Part shown: piece after piece, positions 27,700 to 35,053 of the stretch
Layout of the letters: the number at the start of each line of letters is the position of its first letter
How positions within the stretch are numbered: the stretch's first letter is position 1
Assembly (NCBI RefSeq): GCF_030065675.1
Contig: NZ_JASJDK010000013.1
Location: forward strand, 62,001 to 126,000
Length of the DNA: 64,000 nucleotides
Origin: Mastigocoleus sp. MO_188.B34
Lineage (GTDB): Bacteria; Cyanobacteriota; Cyanobacteriia; Cyanobacteriales; Nostocaceae
Direction of reading: 5' to 3'
Notes under the pieces: generated by a model
Told to the model about the DNA's origin: nothing
Databases searched by the model: none
What the model saw: only the letters and a program-made list of their open reading frames with translations
Translations under genes and position numbers: made by a program

Positions 27700-28407
27700 A
27701 TTTTTTGTTTTTTTACTTCGAACTTACATATGAATATGTAATTCACATAAGGCGTGAATTAGAAGCTGAAATAACATAAAGTCGTGAGAATAATCACAAA
27801 CATGATTTAAGCCGGTTCTTGAAAGGCTTGATATTACAAGGCTGAATTTAATTCACATTAGTTGTAATTTCTAATTTTGATTTAAGAATTTAGAGAAATT
27901 AACTAGTACAGTGCGGCGGAAATAACGCACCCATTTATAAAAAGTCAAAGGCAGAGAAAACAGTACTTTTGCTGTGCTAACGCCCCACCCACTTCATTAA
28001 CGCCGTGGGCGCGGTCTGTTATGTCCTACGGATACGCTATGCTGATGACTTCCGCGCAGCGGTACTAGTACTTTGCCACATCAATTTTGTTAGTGTTAGT
28101 CATACCAACACTAAAATTCTGATTTTTTTAATATGCAACATATTTTCTTTGAAGAACAGTTTGCTAACAATTCTCTATAGGTTTCCCGATACAAGCATGG
28201 CGAATGCGGAAGAACCTACTAAAATTTGCGTGGTAAAGCACTAGGATCGCCCAAGGAATTCAAATGCGATCACAATGGATGTAACCTTCATAAGATTTTC
28301 CCGTACATAAGTCCGACTAAAGTTATTAAGGTACAAGTAATTCTTTTAGAAAATTATCCCATTGTTTGACTATACCTATGTATTAAAAAAAGTAGTCAAA
28401 TAATCTA
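27700..28407. other. Intergenic with MITE-like element, otherwise no gene
   Basis: About 700 bases between the ThDP enzyme and the upstream DJ-1 gene. It holds one copy of the 125-bp element (27737-27868). Then come scattered dispersed-repeat fragments at 27900-28075, including TACTAGTA-type palindromes and GCGTTA/CCGCGCAGCGG phrases. No coding sequence is supportable. Confidence 0.5.
27737..27868 (+). repeat. MITE-like 125-bp element, copy 1
   Basis: About 130 bases, near-identical (with scattered substitutions) to the reverse complement of 44994-45118. Shared phrases are GAATTAGAAGCTGAAATAAC, GATTTAAGCCGGTTCTTGAA and AAGGCTGAATTTAATTCACA. Copy 2 has terminal inverted repeats (TTACGGCTAATGTGAATTA against TTACGCCTTATGTGAATTA). 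In this copy the 11 bases ACATAAGGCGT at one end are inverted relative to copy 2. It is non-coding. Confidence 0.75.
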
Positions 28408-29271
28408 TTACCACCCGTAGCGGGTCAATTCTTTTTCCAGCACTTCTACTAATTTTTGACCGCACTCAGCAGAAGAAGCTGTAGAACGACTGGTAATAAA
28501 GGGATAATCAACAATTACAGAAGTTTTATGACCAACACCACCTAAATAACGACCATCTGGACCAACGGCATCGCGAAGAATGTACTCTAAAGGATAAAAA
28601 GGAGGACCGAAGTTAATATAACCATCTCCAAATCCTTTGTTAGAATCATCGTTTGCATGATTACCTTCAAATCCAGTACCGTCAAGGTAGTCATAATCAA
28701 TAGGATGACCGGTGACATATTTGCCCCAGATCAAGCTTTTTTTCTCTCGAATATCTCTTGCGAAAGCTAAACAAGATACTCCGTAACACTCAGCAGCAAT
28801 AGGTTTATTAAGTTTGTAAAAGCCTATAACCAGTTCGTGTAATCTGGAATTATTGGCTAAATCAACCAAAGCACCGCTACCGCCAACAATGACTAAAGCA
28901 TCATAATTGACTAATTCATTAGCTACGATCCAGTCTACTTTATCGTAGTATGTCTCCATATCTCGCAGATAGGTGGGAGAACTAGGATAAGCCCTCAAAG
29001 GAAACCAAGTTTCTAAATTCTTAGGATTATTTAACCGATCGGAACTATCTACTTGGCGAGTCTTTTGTGCGTATTCTTCGGAAGTAACCGAGCGACCTAA
29101 AGGAGGATCTATATAACCAGGTTGCATGCTAACGGTTAAGGGAGTTGGTTTTTTCCCAGTAGGAGTCAAGAAGGTGACGTTATATCCTGCACCATCACAG
29201 GCTTCTAGTGGTCCTATTAATTCTTCGCCCCAATAGCCCCACTCTGACAACACAAAAAGAATATTCTTCAT
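28408..29271 (-). CDS. DJ-1/PfpI family protein, long form
   Basis: The 287 residues start MKNILFVLSEWGYWGEELIGPLE, with an early Glu (about 16). LVIVGGSGALVDLANN precedes the nucleophile elbow AAECYGVSCLAF (Cys162), the DJ-1/PfpI active site in its long subfamily (Hsp31/glyoxalase-III-like size). An insertion between about 40 and 110 (PPLGRSVTSEEYAQKTRQ, then PSSPTYLRDMETYYD) is typical of an uncharacterised subgroup. The ATG at 29271 is preferred to one at 29292. As the first gene of the minus-strand island it is separated from the ThDP gene by about 700 bases with a repeat, so it may have its own promoter. The reaction is unknown; glyoxalase or hydratase activity is possible. Confidence 0.8.
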   Translation of the reverse strand: MKNILFVLSEWGYWGEELIGPLEACDGAGYNVTFLTPTGKKPTPLTVSMQPGYIDPPLGRSVTSEEYAQKTRQVDSSDRLNNPKNLETWFPLRAYPSSPTYLRDMETYYDKVDWIVANELVNYDALVIVGGSGALVDLANNSRLHELVIGFYKLNKPIAAECYGVSCLAFARDIREKKSLIWGKYVTGHPIDYDYLDGTGFEGNHANDDSNKGFGDGYINFGPPFYPLEYILRDAVGPDGRYLGGVGHKTSVIVDYPFITSRSTASSAECGQKLVEVLEKELTRYGW

Positions 29272-29411
29272 TATTTTATTTTTGCTAAACAAACAAAGAC
29301 AAATTCCTTTGAAACCGAACTCAAATTCAAGTATTTATCAAGTATTTATGATTCTTACGTAAATTTTTCTCAAGGCACTTACCAAGTGTAATCTCCTTAA
29401 CTAGTTTTTAT

Positions 29412-30100
29412 CTAGTCAATATTACGTAAAAGATCATTAAGAAAATCTAAACGGGATGGAGAAAAACCTCCTGTGACTGTCAAAACTTTTATGTCTTTAT
29501 TCTGGGAAATACCATACTCCAAAGTACCTGGAATTTGGAAATTAATTTTAGCTTTGTTTTGCTCTAGTTCAATTGCTGCTCCCACTTTGGTGTTGTTAAC
29601 ACCTAAATCTTCTGGAGTTGATTTTGCATTCCAAGTAACGCGGTATTGAGGACGAACTGTTGCTTGCAAATAAGTATAAGTACTAGACACATCAGAAGTC
29701 GGATTTAAAAGTGCAGATAAATCCTGTTTCTGAACCCAAATATTTTTTACCAATTGAATATTTCGATCTAAAATCTTAGATATTGGCTGGTAGTAGCTAG
29801 TTTTTCTTGAGGGATATCCAATCTCGGTATGAGAGTTATTTTGCCATAGCGACCACTTTTACCTCTGATACCATCCCTACCATTTCGACCACTTTTACCC
29901 GCATAACATTCATAGCATTGACTGTGAGAAAATCCTTGACGTTTCCAGGGGTAAGACCAACCCTCTCAATATTACGACGTGAAGAAGGCTTATTTCTACG
30001 ACAAGGTAATGTTTTGCTAGAATCAAACTCCCATTTTGCGTTAGCAACATCTCTCGCTCCTCTGTCAAGATAAGTATATGCTAAAGCATAGTGATAAGTG
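29412..30100 (-). pseudogene. Frameshifted collagen-like protein gene
   Basis: Reading the minus strand from 30100, one frame gives DRGARDVANAKWEFDSSKTL followed by PCRRN and IERVGLTPGN. A second frame gives SHSQCYECYAGKSGRNGRDG continuing with GIRGKSGRYGKITLIPRLDI, and it stops at about 29775. A third frame then continues ILDRNIQLVKNIWVQKQDLS to the stop at 29412. The pieces are collinear parts of one protein with Gly-x-x (collagen-like) repeats and a beta-rich C-terminus, broken by at least two frameshifts, with no intact start. The final open stretch (29412-29753, 113 codons) could be called as a small gene but is only the remnant's tail. Confidence 0.7.
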
Positions 30101-30160
30101 TATGCAGAATAATTGTGTGATTAAAGGTACTTTTAGGAAATAAGAATTAGGAAGTAAGAA

Positions 30161-30424
30161 ATGGCATTAGAACCTTGTAATGTTTGCGGTACTTTAAACA
30201 GCGATCAGGAGGAAATTTGCCTTAGTTGCGGCTATCCGACTAAAGGGCGCAAACGACCTGCGATATTTCAATGGGCTGCGATCACTCTTGTTTTGGCGTT
30301 TGCTTTGCCTATGCTTATGACCCTGGTAAATTTTATTCAACCACAACAACCAACACAACCAGAATCTGACACAACTCAATCTTCGAGATTAATAGATCGT
30401 GAATTAAAAGACATTGGAGAGTGA
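30161..30424 (+). CDS. Small zinc-ribbon membrane protein
   Basis: A protein of 87 residues. The N-terminus CNVCGTLN...EEICLSCGYPT (Cys6, 9, 20, 23) is a treble-clef/zinc-ribbon knuckle pair. It is followed by one membrane helix (about 37-58) and a Gln/Pro-rich tail. An AGGAAG ribosome site precedes the ATG at 30161. Small zinc-ribbon/transmembrane proteins of this layout are frequent in cyanobacteria and have no assigned role. It survives intact between decayed genes on both sides. Confidence 0.6.
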   Translation: MALEPCNVCGTLNSDQEEICLSCGYPTKGRKRPAIFQWAAITLVLAFALPMLMTLVNFIQPQQPTQPESDTTQSSRLIDRELKDIGE

Positions 30425-30445
30425 GTTTGCGCCATAACAGATAAG

Positions 30446-30585
30446 GGACTATTGGTAATTTATATGAAAATGGTAAAGATTGGTCAAATGCGATAGAAAA
30501 TACTCAATCAGCTTTACTAATTGCTCAAGGGATTAATGAAACGGATATTGCATAACAGTGGGAATGGCGAATGGAAGAATTCTAA
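30446..30585 (+). pseudogene. Remnant of a TPR/CHAT-type protein gene
   Basis: One frame reads TIGNLYENGKDWSNAIENTQ continuing SALLIAQGINETDIA, then a TAA in place of Tyr, then QWEWRMEEF and a stop. This closely follows the last tetratricopeptide repeat of cyanobacterial TPR-CHAT proteins, which typically read '...DIAYQWQWQLGR'. There is no start, and an in-frame stop replaces a conserved residue. Only about 45 codons remain. Confidence 0.6.
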
Positions 30586-30602
30586 GAAATCAGAATATTA
30601 AA

Positions 30603-30993
30603 AATCAGGTGAACAGTCAGACTATGGAAGCATTACCTTATTATTTCAAGATTCCCTTGGTGGTTTGGAAATCAAAACTAGTTCTTCTGGTTCTAATGGT
30701 GTGATTTCGGTAAACGGATTTGTGCTCCAAGTATCCCCGATACAGTTATAGTCAATACAGGGGATTTAATCCAAAGTTGGACAAATCATGTATTCTGCTC
30801 CACAAAGCATCGAGTCATAGTTCCTGATGACAAAAGAATAATGCAATCACGCTACTCTTTAGCTTTTTTCTGTCATCCCAACGACGATACAACAGTTACT
30901 TGTTTGGAAAGCTGTAAAAAAGAGCATCCTCCCATATATCCCCCCATTCTTGCTGGAGATTACCTTTTAAGTCGTTTGCAAGCAACATATTAA
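30603..30993 (+). pseudogene. Remnant of an isopenicillin-N-synthase-type 2-oxoglutarate/Fe(II) oxygenase
   Basis: Frame one (from about 30606) reads SGEQSDYGSITLLFQDSLGG continuing LEIKTSSSG, with the H-x-D-like iron motif altered (SGEQSDYG instead of the usual SGEHSDYG, His lost). After a frameshift near 30715-30722, frame two reads PDTVIVNTGDLIQSWTN, then CSTKHRV (distal His), RIMQSRYSLAFFCHPND (the 2-oxoglutarate-binding R-x-S region) and GDYLLSRLQATY followed by a stop. The C-terminal half is clear, but the N-terminal half is gone and the iron-site His is replaced, so it is dead. Confidence 0.75.
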
Positions 30994-31017
30994 CCACATG
31001 TCCGCTCAATATTAAAT

Positions 31018-31140
31018 AGGACTTACGCAACTGGCATATTTTTCCTGTAGGGTGTGTGACGCTGTAAAAATACCTGAACGTAAGAATCAGACTTATAGCG
31101 TCACGCACCAACCACCAATTGTGACACTTGCGTAAGTCCT
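31018..31140. repeat. AGGACTTACGCAA-bounded inverted-repeat element (copy 2)
   Basis: A 123-base element with AGGACTTACGCAA at the left and CTTGCGTAAGTCCT at the right. The interior differs from the other copies (TAGGGTGTGTGACGCT and AGCGTCACGCACCA form an additional inner inverted repeat), so the whole can fold as one long hairpin. It lies just after the oxygenase remnant. Confidence 0.8.
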
Positions 31141-31952
31141 GATTAAAAATAAATCTATACAAACTTAGCATTCAATATTATTTATTAACTTATATTTGTA
31201 AAACAAAATATTTATTTGGTTTACAAGAAACTATTTGATACACATTGATTAATTCTGCAAAATAAAGCATCGACCTCAATAAATTCATCAAAAATTCATA
31301 CATACTTTAATGTTAATGTTTTAGTATTTTGACTGAGGTAGATATTTAACTAAGGAGATAAATAAATTCACTATTATTTTTCCTCCTCTAGGTTGCTTAA
31401 TAAATTTATACGTAATCGACTCTGAATAACTGATGCATCTCTCTTGAGATGTTTACTAGCAAACTATTTTATAGCTTTTTGAGGGTTTGGATTGGTATAA
31501 AAGTATATTCTTATGAAGAGAATATTTTTGAAGTTTTTCTCAATTTATCTCCATTCTCAGTGAAGTTTTAAATTGACAATAGTTGTTTTTTAATCAGTAT
31601 TTCAGGCGACATTACATGTAGCATTTTTGTATTTTGTGGAGGCTTCAATCAGGAAAATTGATCTTTGTAGTCAATGAAAAACATTTATTTAAATGAGTTT
31701 GTAAATTTATGAGAAACTTATAGTAATTTAATATCGACTACTAACTCAAATTAAAGACTTAAAAAACATTGGAGTAGAATATTAACCTCTTAAAATTTGA
31801 ACATTTTCTATATCTCCTAAATGTTGTAGATAAATATTTAGATAGAAAAATTTTATTCTCTTCAAACCAATAGTAAAAAAGGTCTTACATAAGTCCTTTG
31901 GAATAAAAACTAATTAACCAAGTTATCGATAACATTATCACAGAGGTTTTAG
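31141..31952. other. Long AT-rich intergenic leader of the PEP-CTERM gene
   Basis: About 800 bases without a gene. A short relic palindrome AGGTCTTACATAAGTCCT (31880-31897) resembles collapsed ends of the AGGACTTACG family. A 12-base palindrome is listed separately. No small RNA or riboswitch was recognised. Confidence 0.45.
31922..31933. promoter_or_regulatory. 12-bp palindrome just upstream of PEP-CTERM gene
   Basis: GTTATCGATAAC is a perfect palindrome, 20 bases before the ATG at 31953 and just ahead of the ribosome site AGAGG. It could be an operator or an RNA hairpin, but a 12-bp AT-rich palindrome can also arise by chance. Confidence 0.3.
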
Positions 31953-32867
31953 ATGAAGTCATATTCAGTATTAGTCAAAAAAATTGGTTTGCGAGTTACC
32001 CCATTTGTGACTACTTGGGTATTAGCAAGTTCTCCTGGTTTAGCCGCAACTTTAGCTGGTTCCTATGGAGATCTATTTTTTACAGATTTCAGTCAACAAG
32101 AAACATCAGCACTGGAAGCTGTAAATGATGCTGATGGCTTCGCTGAATCCAGAACAGATGATAGCGTATCAGATTTTGATAACTTTTCTAGTACGATTGC
32201 CGAACCTTCTCCTTTAGAAATATCTAATGTCGCGGAAAGTTTGGTATTTGGTGATGGTCCTAGTTATACAGCTTCAGCGACAACATCACCGAGATACTTT
32301 GCTAATTTTGACGTCAATCGTAACGACACTTTATCTTTTAATTTTAGTGCTTTCTTGGATTTAAATGCTTCTGTAGATCAACCAGGAGTTGAGTATGCTA
32401 GCGCAGCTGGGGATATTTCTTTTTATCTCTTAGATACAACTGGTACCTCTGCAGATCAAAGGTTAAACTTCCTCAACTCACCACAATTCGATCCAACCCA
32501 GATTGGTCAGAATAATATACTAGACTCATTTACCCTAGCTGCGAGCATTGACGCTACAGGTCAAAATAATTTTATTAATAATACCAGTAGCGGCAATATC
32601 AGCTTTACTAGCAATTCTGGTCTTTCTAGTTTTGGTCCAATTGATGGTGGAAATGGAAGTGAAGCATCTAAAAGTTCTTTTGTGGAAGGTTCTGTAAATA
32701 GATCGTTCAAAAAAGATAGTAATGTTACTTTATTAGCTTTCAAAAATACAAAATCTAACGTCAAAGTTCCCGAACCTGAAAACGTTTTAGGATCTATTTT
32801 ATTTGCAGGATTACTCGTTGTGGCGATGAAAGCAAGAAAGAAAGCTCAGAATAAGTCCTCTTCATAG
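31953..32867 (+). CDS. Exported PEP-CTERM protein
   Basis: A 304-residue secreted protein. The signal peptide ends around SSPGLAATLA. The mature region is rich in Asn, Ser and Asp and predicted beta-sandwich-like (YFANFDVNRNDTLSFNFSAFLDL). The C-terminus has the PEP-CTERM sorting signal: VPEPENVLGSILFAGLLVV, a hydrophobic helix and a basic end MKARKKAQNK. Such proteins are cut by exosortase and delivered to the surface or extracellular matrix. No exosortase gene is in the window, so sorting must act in trans. It is a single gene with a long AT-rich leader. The ligand or structural role is unknown. Confidence 0.85.
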   Translation: MKSYSVLVKKIGLRVTPFVTTWVLASSPGLAATLAGSYGDLFFTDFSQQETSALEAVNDADGFAESRTDDSVSDFDNFSSTIAEPSPLEISNVAESLVFGDGPSYTASATTSPRYFANFDVNRNDTLSFNFSAFLDLNASVDQPGVEYASAAGDISFYLLDTTGTSADQRLNFLNSPQFDPTQIGQNNILDSFTLAASIDATGQNNFINNTSSGNISFTSNSGLSSFGPIDGGNGSEASKSSFVEGSVNRSFKKDSNVTLLAFKNTKSNVKVPEPENVLGSILFAGLLVVAMKARKKAQNKSSS

Positions 32868-33127
32868 TCAATGATTGGAGTTTCTACTTTTGTATAAATA
32901 ATTAGAAGATAGAAATTTATGTCAGTATTTCTCTCTTTAAAACTAATTTAATATAGCCGTCGCCATTATTTTTAAGACGTTTTTCTGTTCCCTGTTTCCT
33001 GCTCCCTTTAAACTCAAAATAATGATGTCCTAAACAAGGTGTCTGTTGCTATTAGTGAAAATTTGTTTTTAGATGCGGATAAAATTCCTTAGGAGAAAAA
33101 TTAAGAACTTCAAGGAATAAGATTAAG

Positions 33128-34402
33128 ATGTCTGCTCAAAGCAAATGTCAAAAAAGTAAAAATCAACTGCTGTTATTATCCGAGATATCTGAGACAGGTC
33201 AAACTTGGGATAAACACAGAGTGAATGCTGATAAAGTTTCCAGTCTTTATGCTGAAGCTTCTGAACATAAATTTCAACGCTATGCTTGGCGGATAAAAAT
33301 GTGTTCTGAGTGGTTGAAATTTAGATTAGTTTTGGAAGAATCAAAGGGTATTCACCAACTACAGTTATCAGATGCTCGATTTTGTCGAGTTCGTCATTGC
33401 CCAATTTGTCAATGGCGGCGAAGTTTGATGTGGAAAGCAAAGGCTTACAAAATTCTTCCCCAAGTGATAGGAGAATATCCTAATCATCGTTGGCTATTTA
33501 TGACTCTGACAGTTAAAAACTGCTTAATCTTTGAATTAAGGGAAACTTTGGATTGGATGAACAAAGCTTTCAAGCGGTTGACAGAGTTGAAAGCATGGTC
33601 AGCAGTTGGTTGGATTAAGTCAGTAGAAGTGACCAGGGGACAAGACAAGATATCAGCACATCCTCATTTGCATGTTCTAGCGATGGTTGCGCCATCATAT
33701 TTTAATCATGGTTATTTTTCCCATACGGAATGGATGAAAATATGGCAACGCTGTTTGAGGGTTGATTACCAACCAATTGTTCATATAAGCGCGATCGCAC
33801 AAGATTGCGATCCCATCAGGCTTGTCCCAGAAATTCTTAAGTATCAGGTTAAAGAATCAGATTTGATCAGCAATAAAAAATGGCTTTTGGAGTTAACTCG
33901 CCAGTTGCACAAAACTAGAGCCATTGCTGTTGGGGGTGTCTTGAGAAAATATATGCGTTTATTAGAAGAGAGCAACCAAGACTTAATTGACTCAAATCGT
34001 GAAACAAAAGAAGTTAATGAAGAAACTTTATCTTTTAGAGCCTGCGTCTCTGAGAGTGGCTTTAGACTATACATACAATCATCAGAAGAAAAACATCAAA
34101 ATTTCAAGAATCAAAATTTAAAAAATTATAATCTGAAGGTGCATAATCAAGGGATGAAGTGTCGTTATTGTGCATCCAAAAAAATTTGCAAAAATGGTTA
34201 TAGACGTGGTAAACAAAACTACATTTGCAGTGTGTGCGGTCGCCAATTCGTAGAATATTATTCTTCCAGGGGATACTCCTACGAAATCAAGCAAAAATGC
34301 ATTTCAATGTATTTAAATGGTATGAGCTATCGCGCAATCGAACGACAAATAGGAGTAAATCATAACACCATCATAAATTGGATAAGAAATCGGAATATTT
34401 AA
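33128..34402 (+). CDS. Rolling-circle Rep (HUH) protein fused to an IS1-type zinc-ribbon/HTH domain
   Basis: The 424 residues form two parts. Residues about 50-280 match plasmid rolling-circle initiators (Rep_1-like): CRVRHCPIC (86-94), motif 1 FMTLTV (124-129), the metal motif HPHLH (178-182) and the nicking tyrosine in KYQVK (Tyr239, Lys242). Residues about 343-424 match the N-terminus of IS1-family transposases: a zinc ribbon Cys345-x2-Cys348 ... Cys367-x2-Cys370 with KNGYRRGKQNYICSVCGRQF, then a helix-turn-helix MSYRAIERQIGVNHNTIINW. It ends where the DDE nuclease would begin. A Lys/Asn-rich linker joins them. The join at about base 34154 could come from an IS insertion into rep. The reading frame is intact. 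No other plasmid gene is nearby. Confidence 0.8.
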   Translation: MSAQSKCQKSKNQLLLLSEISETGQTWDKHRVNADKVSSLYAEASEHKFQRYAWRIKMCSEWLKFRLVLEESKGIHQLQLSDARFCRVRHCPICQWRRSLMWKAKAYKILPQVIGEYPNHRWLFMTLTVKNCLIFELRETLDWMNKAFKRLTELKAWSAVGWIKSVEVTRGQDKISAHPHLHVLAMVAPSYFNHGYFSHTEWMKIWQRCLRVDYQPIVHISAIAQDCDPIRLVPEILKYQVKESDLISNKKWLLELTRQLHKTRAIAVGGVLRKYMRLLEESNQDLIDSNRETKEVNEETLSFRACVSESGFRLYIQSSEEKHQNFKNQNLKNYNLKVHNQGMKCRYCASKKICKNGYRRGKQNYICSVCGRQFVEYYSSRGYSYEIKQKCISMYLNGMSYRAIERQIGVNHNTIINWIRNRNI

Positions 34403-34487
34403 AATAAGAGGGATAAATAAAGAGATTTCCTATCTTATTTTTTAAAAATAAGAGGGATAAATAAAGAGATTTCCTATCTTATTTTTT
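34401..34487 (+). repeat. Two exact 43-bp tandem hairpin repeats after the Rep fusion gene
   Basis: Bases 34401-34443 and 34445-34487 are identical (period 44). Each unit can fold, since AAAATAAGA pairs with TCTTATTTT at its ends, giving two terminator-like hairpins followed by T-runs. The first starts at the stop codon of the Rep fusion gene. They may be terminators, or structures recognised by the Rep protein. Confidence 0.85.
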
Positions 34488-34652
34488 ATCTTGACGACAT
34501 TCCTTATTATTGGACTTTAAGTAAAAGGTAAGAGCAGTATTAGCAATGGTCATAAAATAAGGGCGGCAATCCCTGTCAATTGCAGCAAAGATTAGAGAGG
34601 CAGAAAGAATGGTCACGACAACAGATTTGTTGAAATTTAACTTTAAATTCAT
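34479..34652 (-). CDS. Possible small protein, unknown function
   Basis: 57 codons from the ATG at 34652 encode MNLKLNFNKSVVVTILSASL followed by IFAAIDRDCRPYFMTIANTAL and a charged tail. The middle is hydrophobic and may be a membrane segment. No ribosome site is obvious. The stop codon falls inside the second 43-bp repeat. It is antisense to nothing and looks protein-like in composition, but it could be spurious. Confidence 0.35.
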   Translation of the reverse strand: MNLKLNFNKSVVVTILSASLIFAAIDRDCRPYFMTIANTALTFYLKSNNKECRQDKK

Positions 34653-34683
34653 GATTATTTGCATTATTCACTTCACAATGTTT

Positions 34684-34803
34684 GGCGCGTTAGCGCACAT
34701 GCTTTCGGGTAAAGAGAAAGCCATATGTTGTTGAATTCACCGAGCAAGGCACGTCAGTGCCCTTTCCTTTTGGGTAATGAGAAAGCTATATGTTGATTGA
34801 GTA
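34684..34803. repeat. Two tandem units of hairpin plus conserved 32-base tail
   Basis: Unit 1 has a small stem GGCGC-GTTA-GCGC followed by TTTCGGGTAAAGAGAAAGCC and ATATGTTG (34703-34734). Unit 2 has GGCAC-GTCA-GTGCC (34748-34761) followed by TTTTGGGTAATGAGAAAGCT and ATATGTTG (34768-34800). The tails differ at about five positions. The stem change GGCGC/GCGC to GGCAC/GTGCC keeps pairing, which suggests selection or exchange of a structure. Confidence 0.6.
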
Positions 34804-34822
34804 TTTTTTGGAAAAACAAAAA

Positions 34823-34847
34823 ACCCACTCTGAAGAGTAGAGTGGGT
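34823..34847 (-). terminator. Orphan terminator-like hairpin
   Basis: ACCCACTCT and AGAGTGGGT form a perfect 9-bp stem with a 7-base loop. Read on the minus strand it is followed by TTTTTTGTTTTT, a classic factor-independent terminator. No annotated minus-strand gene lies upstream of it, so it may end an unannotated minus-strand RNA starting in 34860-35050. Confidence 0.6.
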
Positions 34848-35053
34848 AGAAAAAATTTAACTTAACTTGAAATCGAGAAATAAAATTGATTAAAACTTTT
34901 TATTGATAATAGATTGTTTTTGGAATTAGGCTTTACTAATCCGTAGGAACTTCTAAAATATAAAAGTCACACCTCCCAACCTTACTCTTACTCCTTACTT
35001 GTTACTTCTTACTCCTGACTCCTGACTCCTGAATTCTAATTTTCATTTTTCGT

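Noticed and set aside
28005-28244. Open frame in the gap upstream of the ThDP gene
   Set aside because: It runs through dispersed repeat fragments, has no ribosome site, and its product is not protein-like.
15535-29271. Scytonemin or betaine biosynthesis cluster
   Set aside because: The ThDP enzyme and choline-dehydrogenase-like genes suggested these, but there are no scyB/scyC, aromatic amino acid, betaine-aldehyde dehydrogenase or transporter genes.
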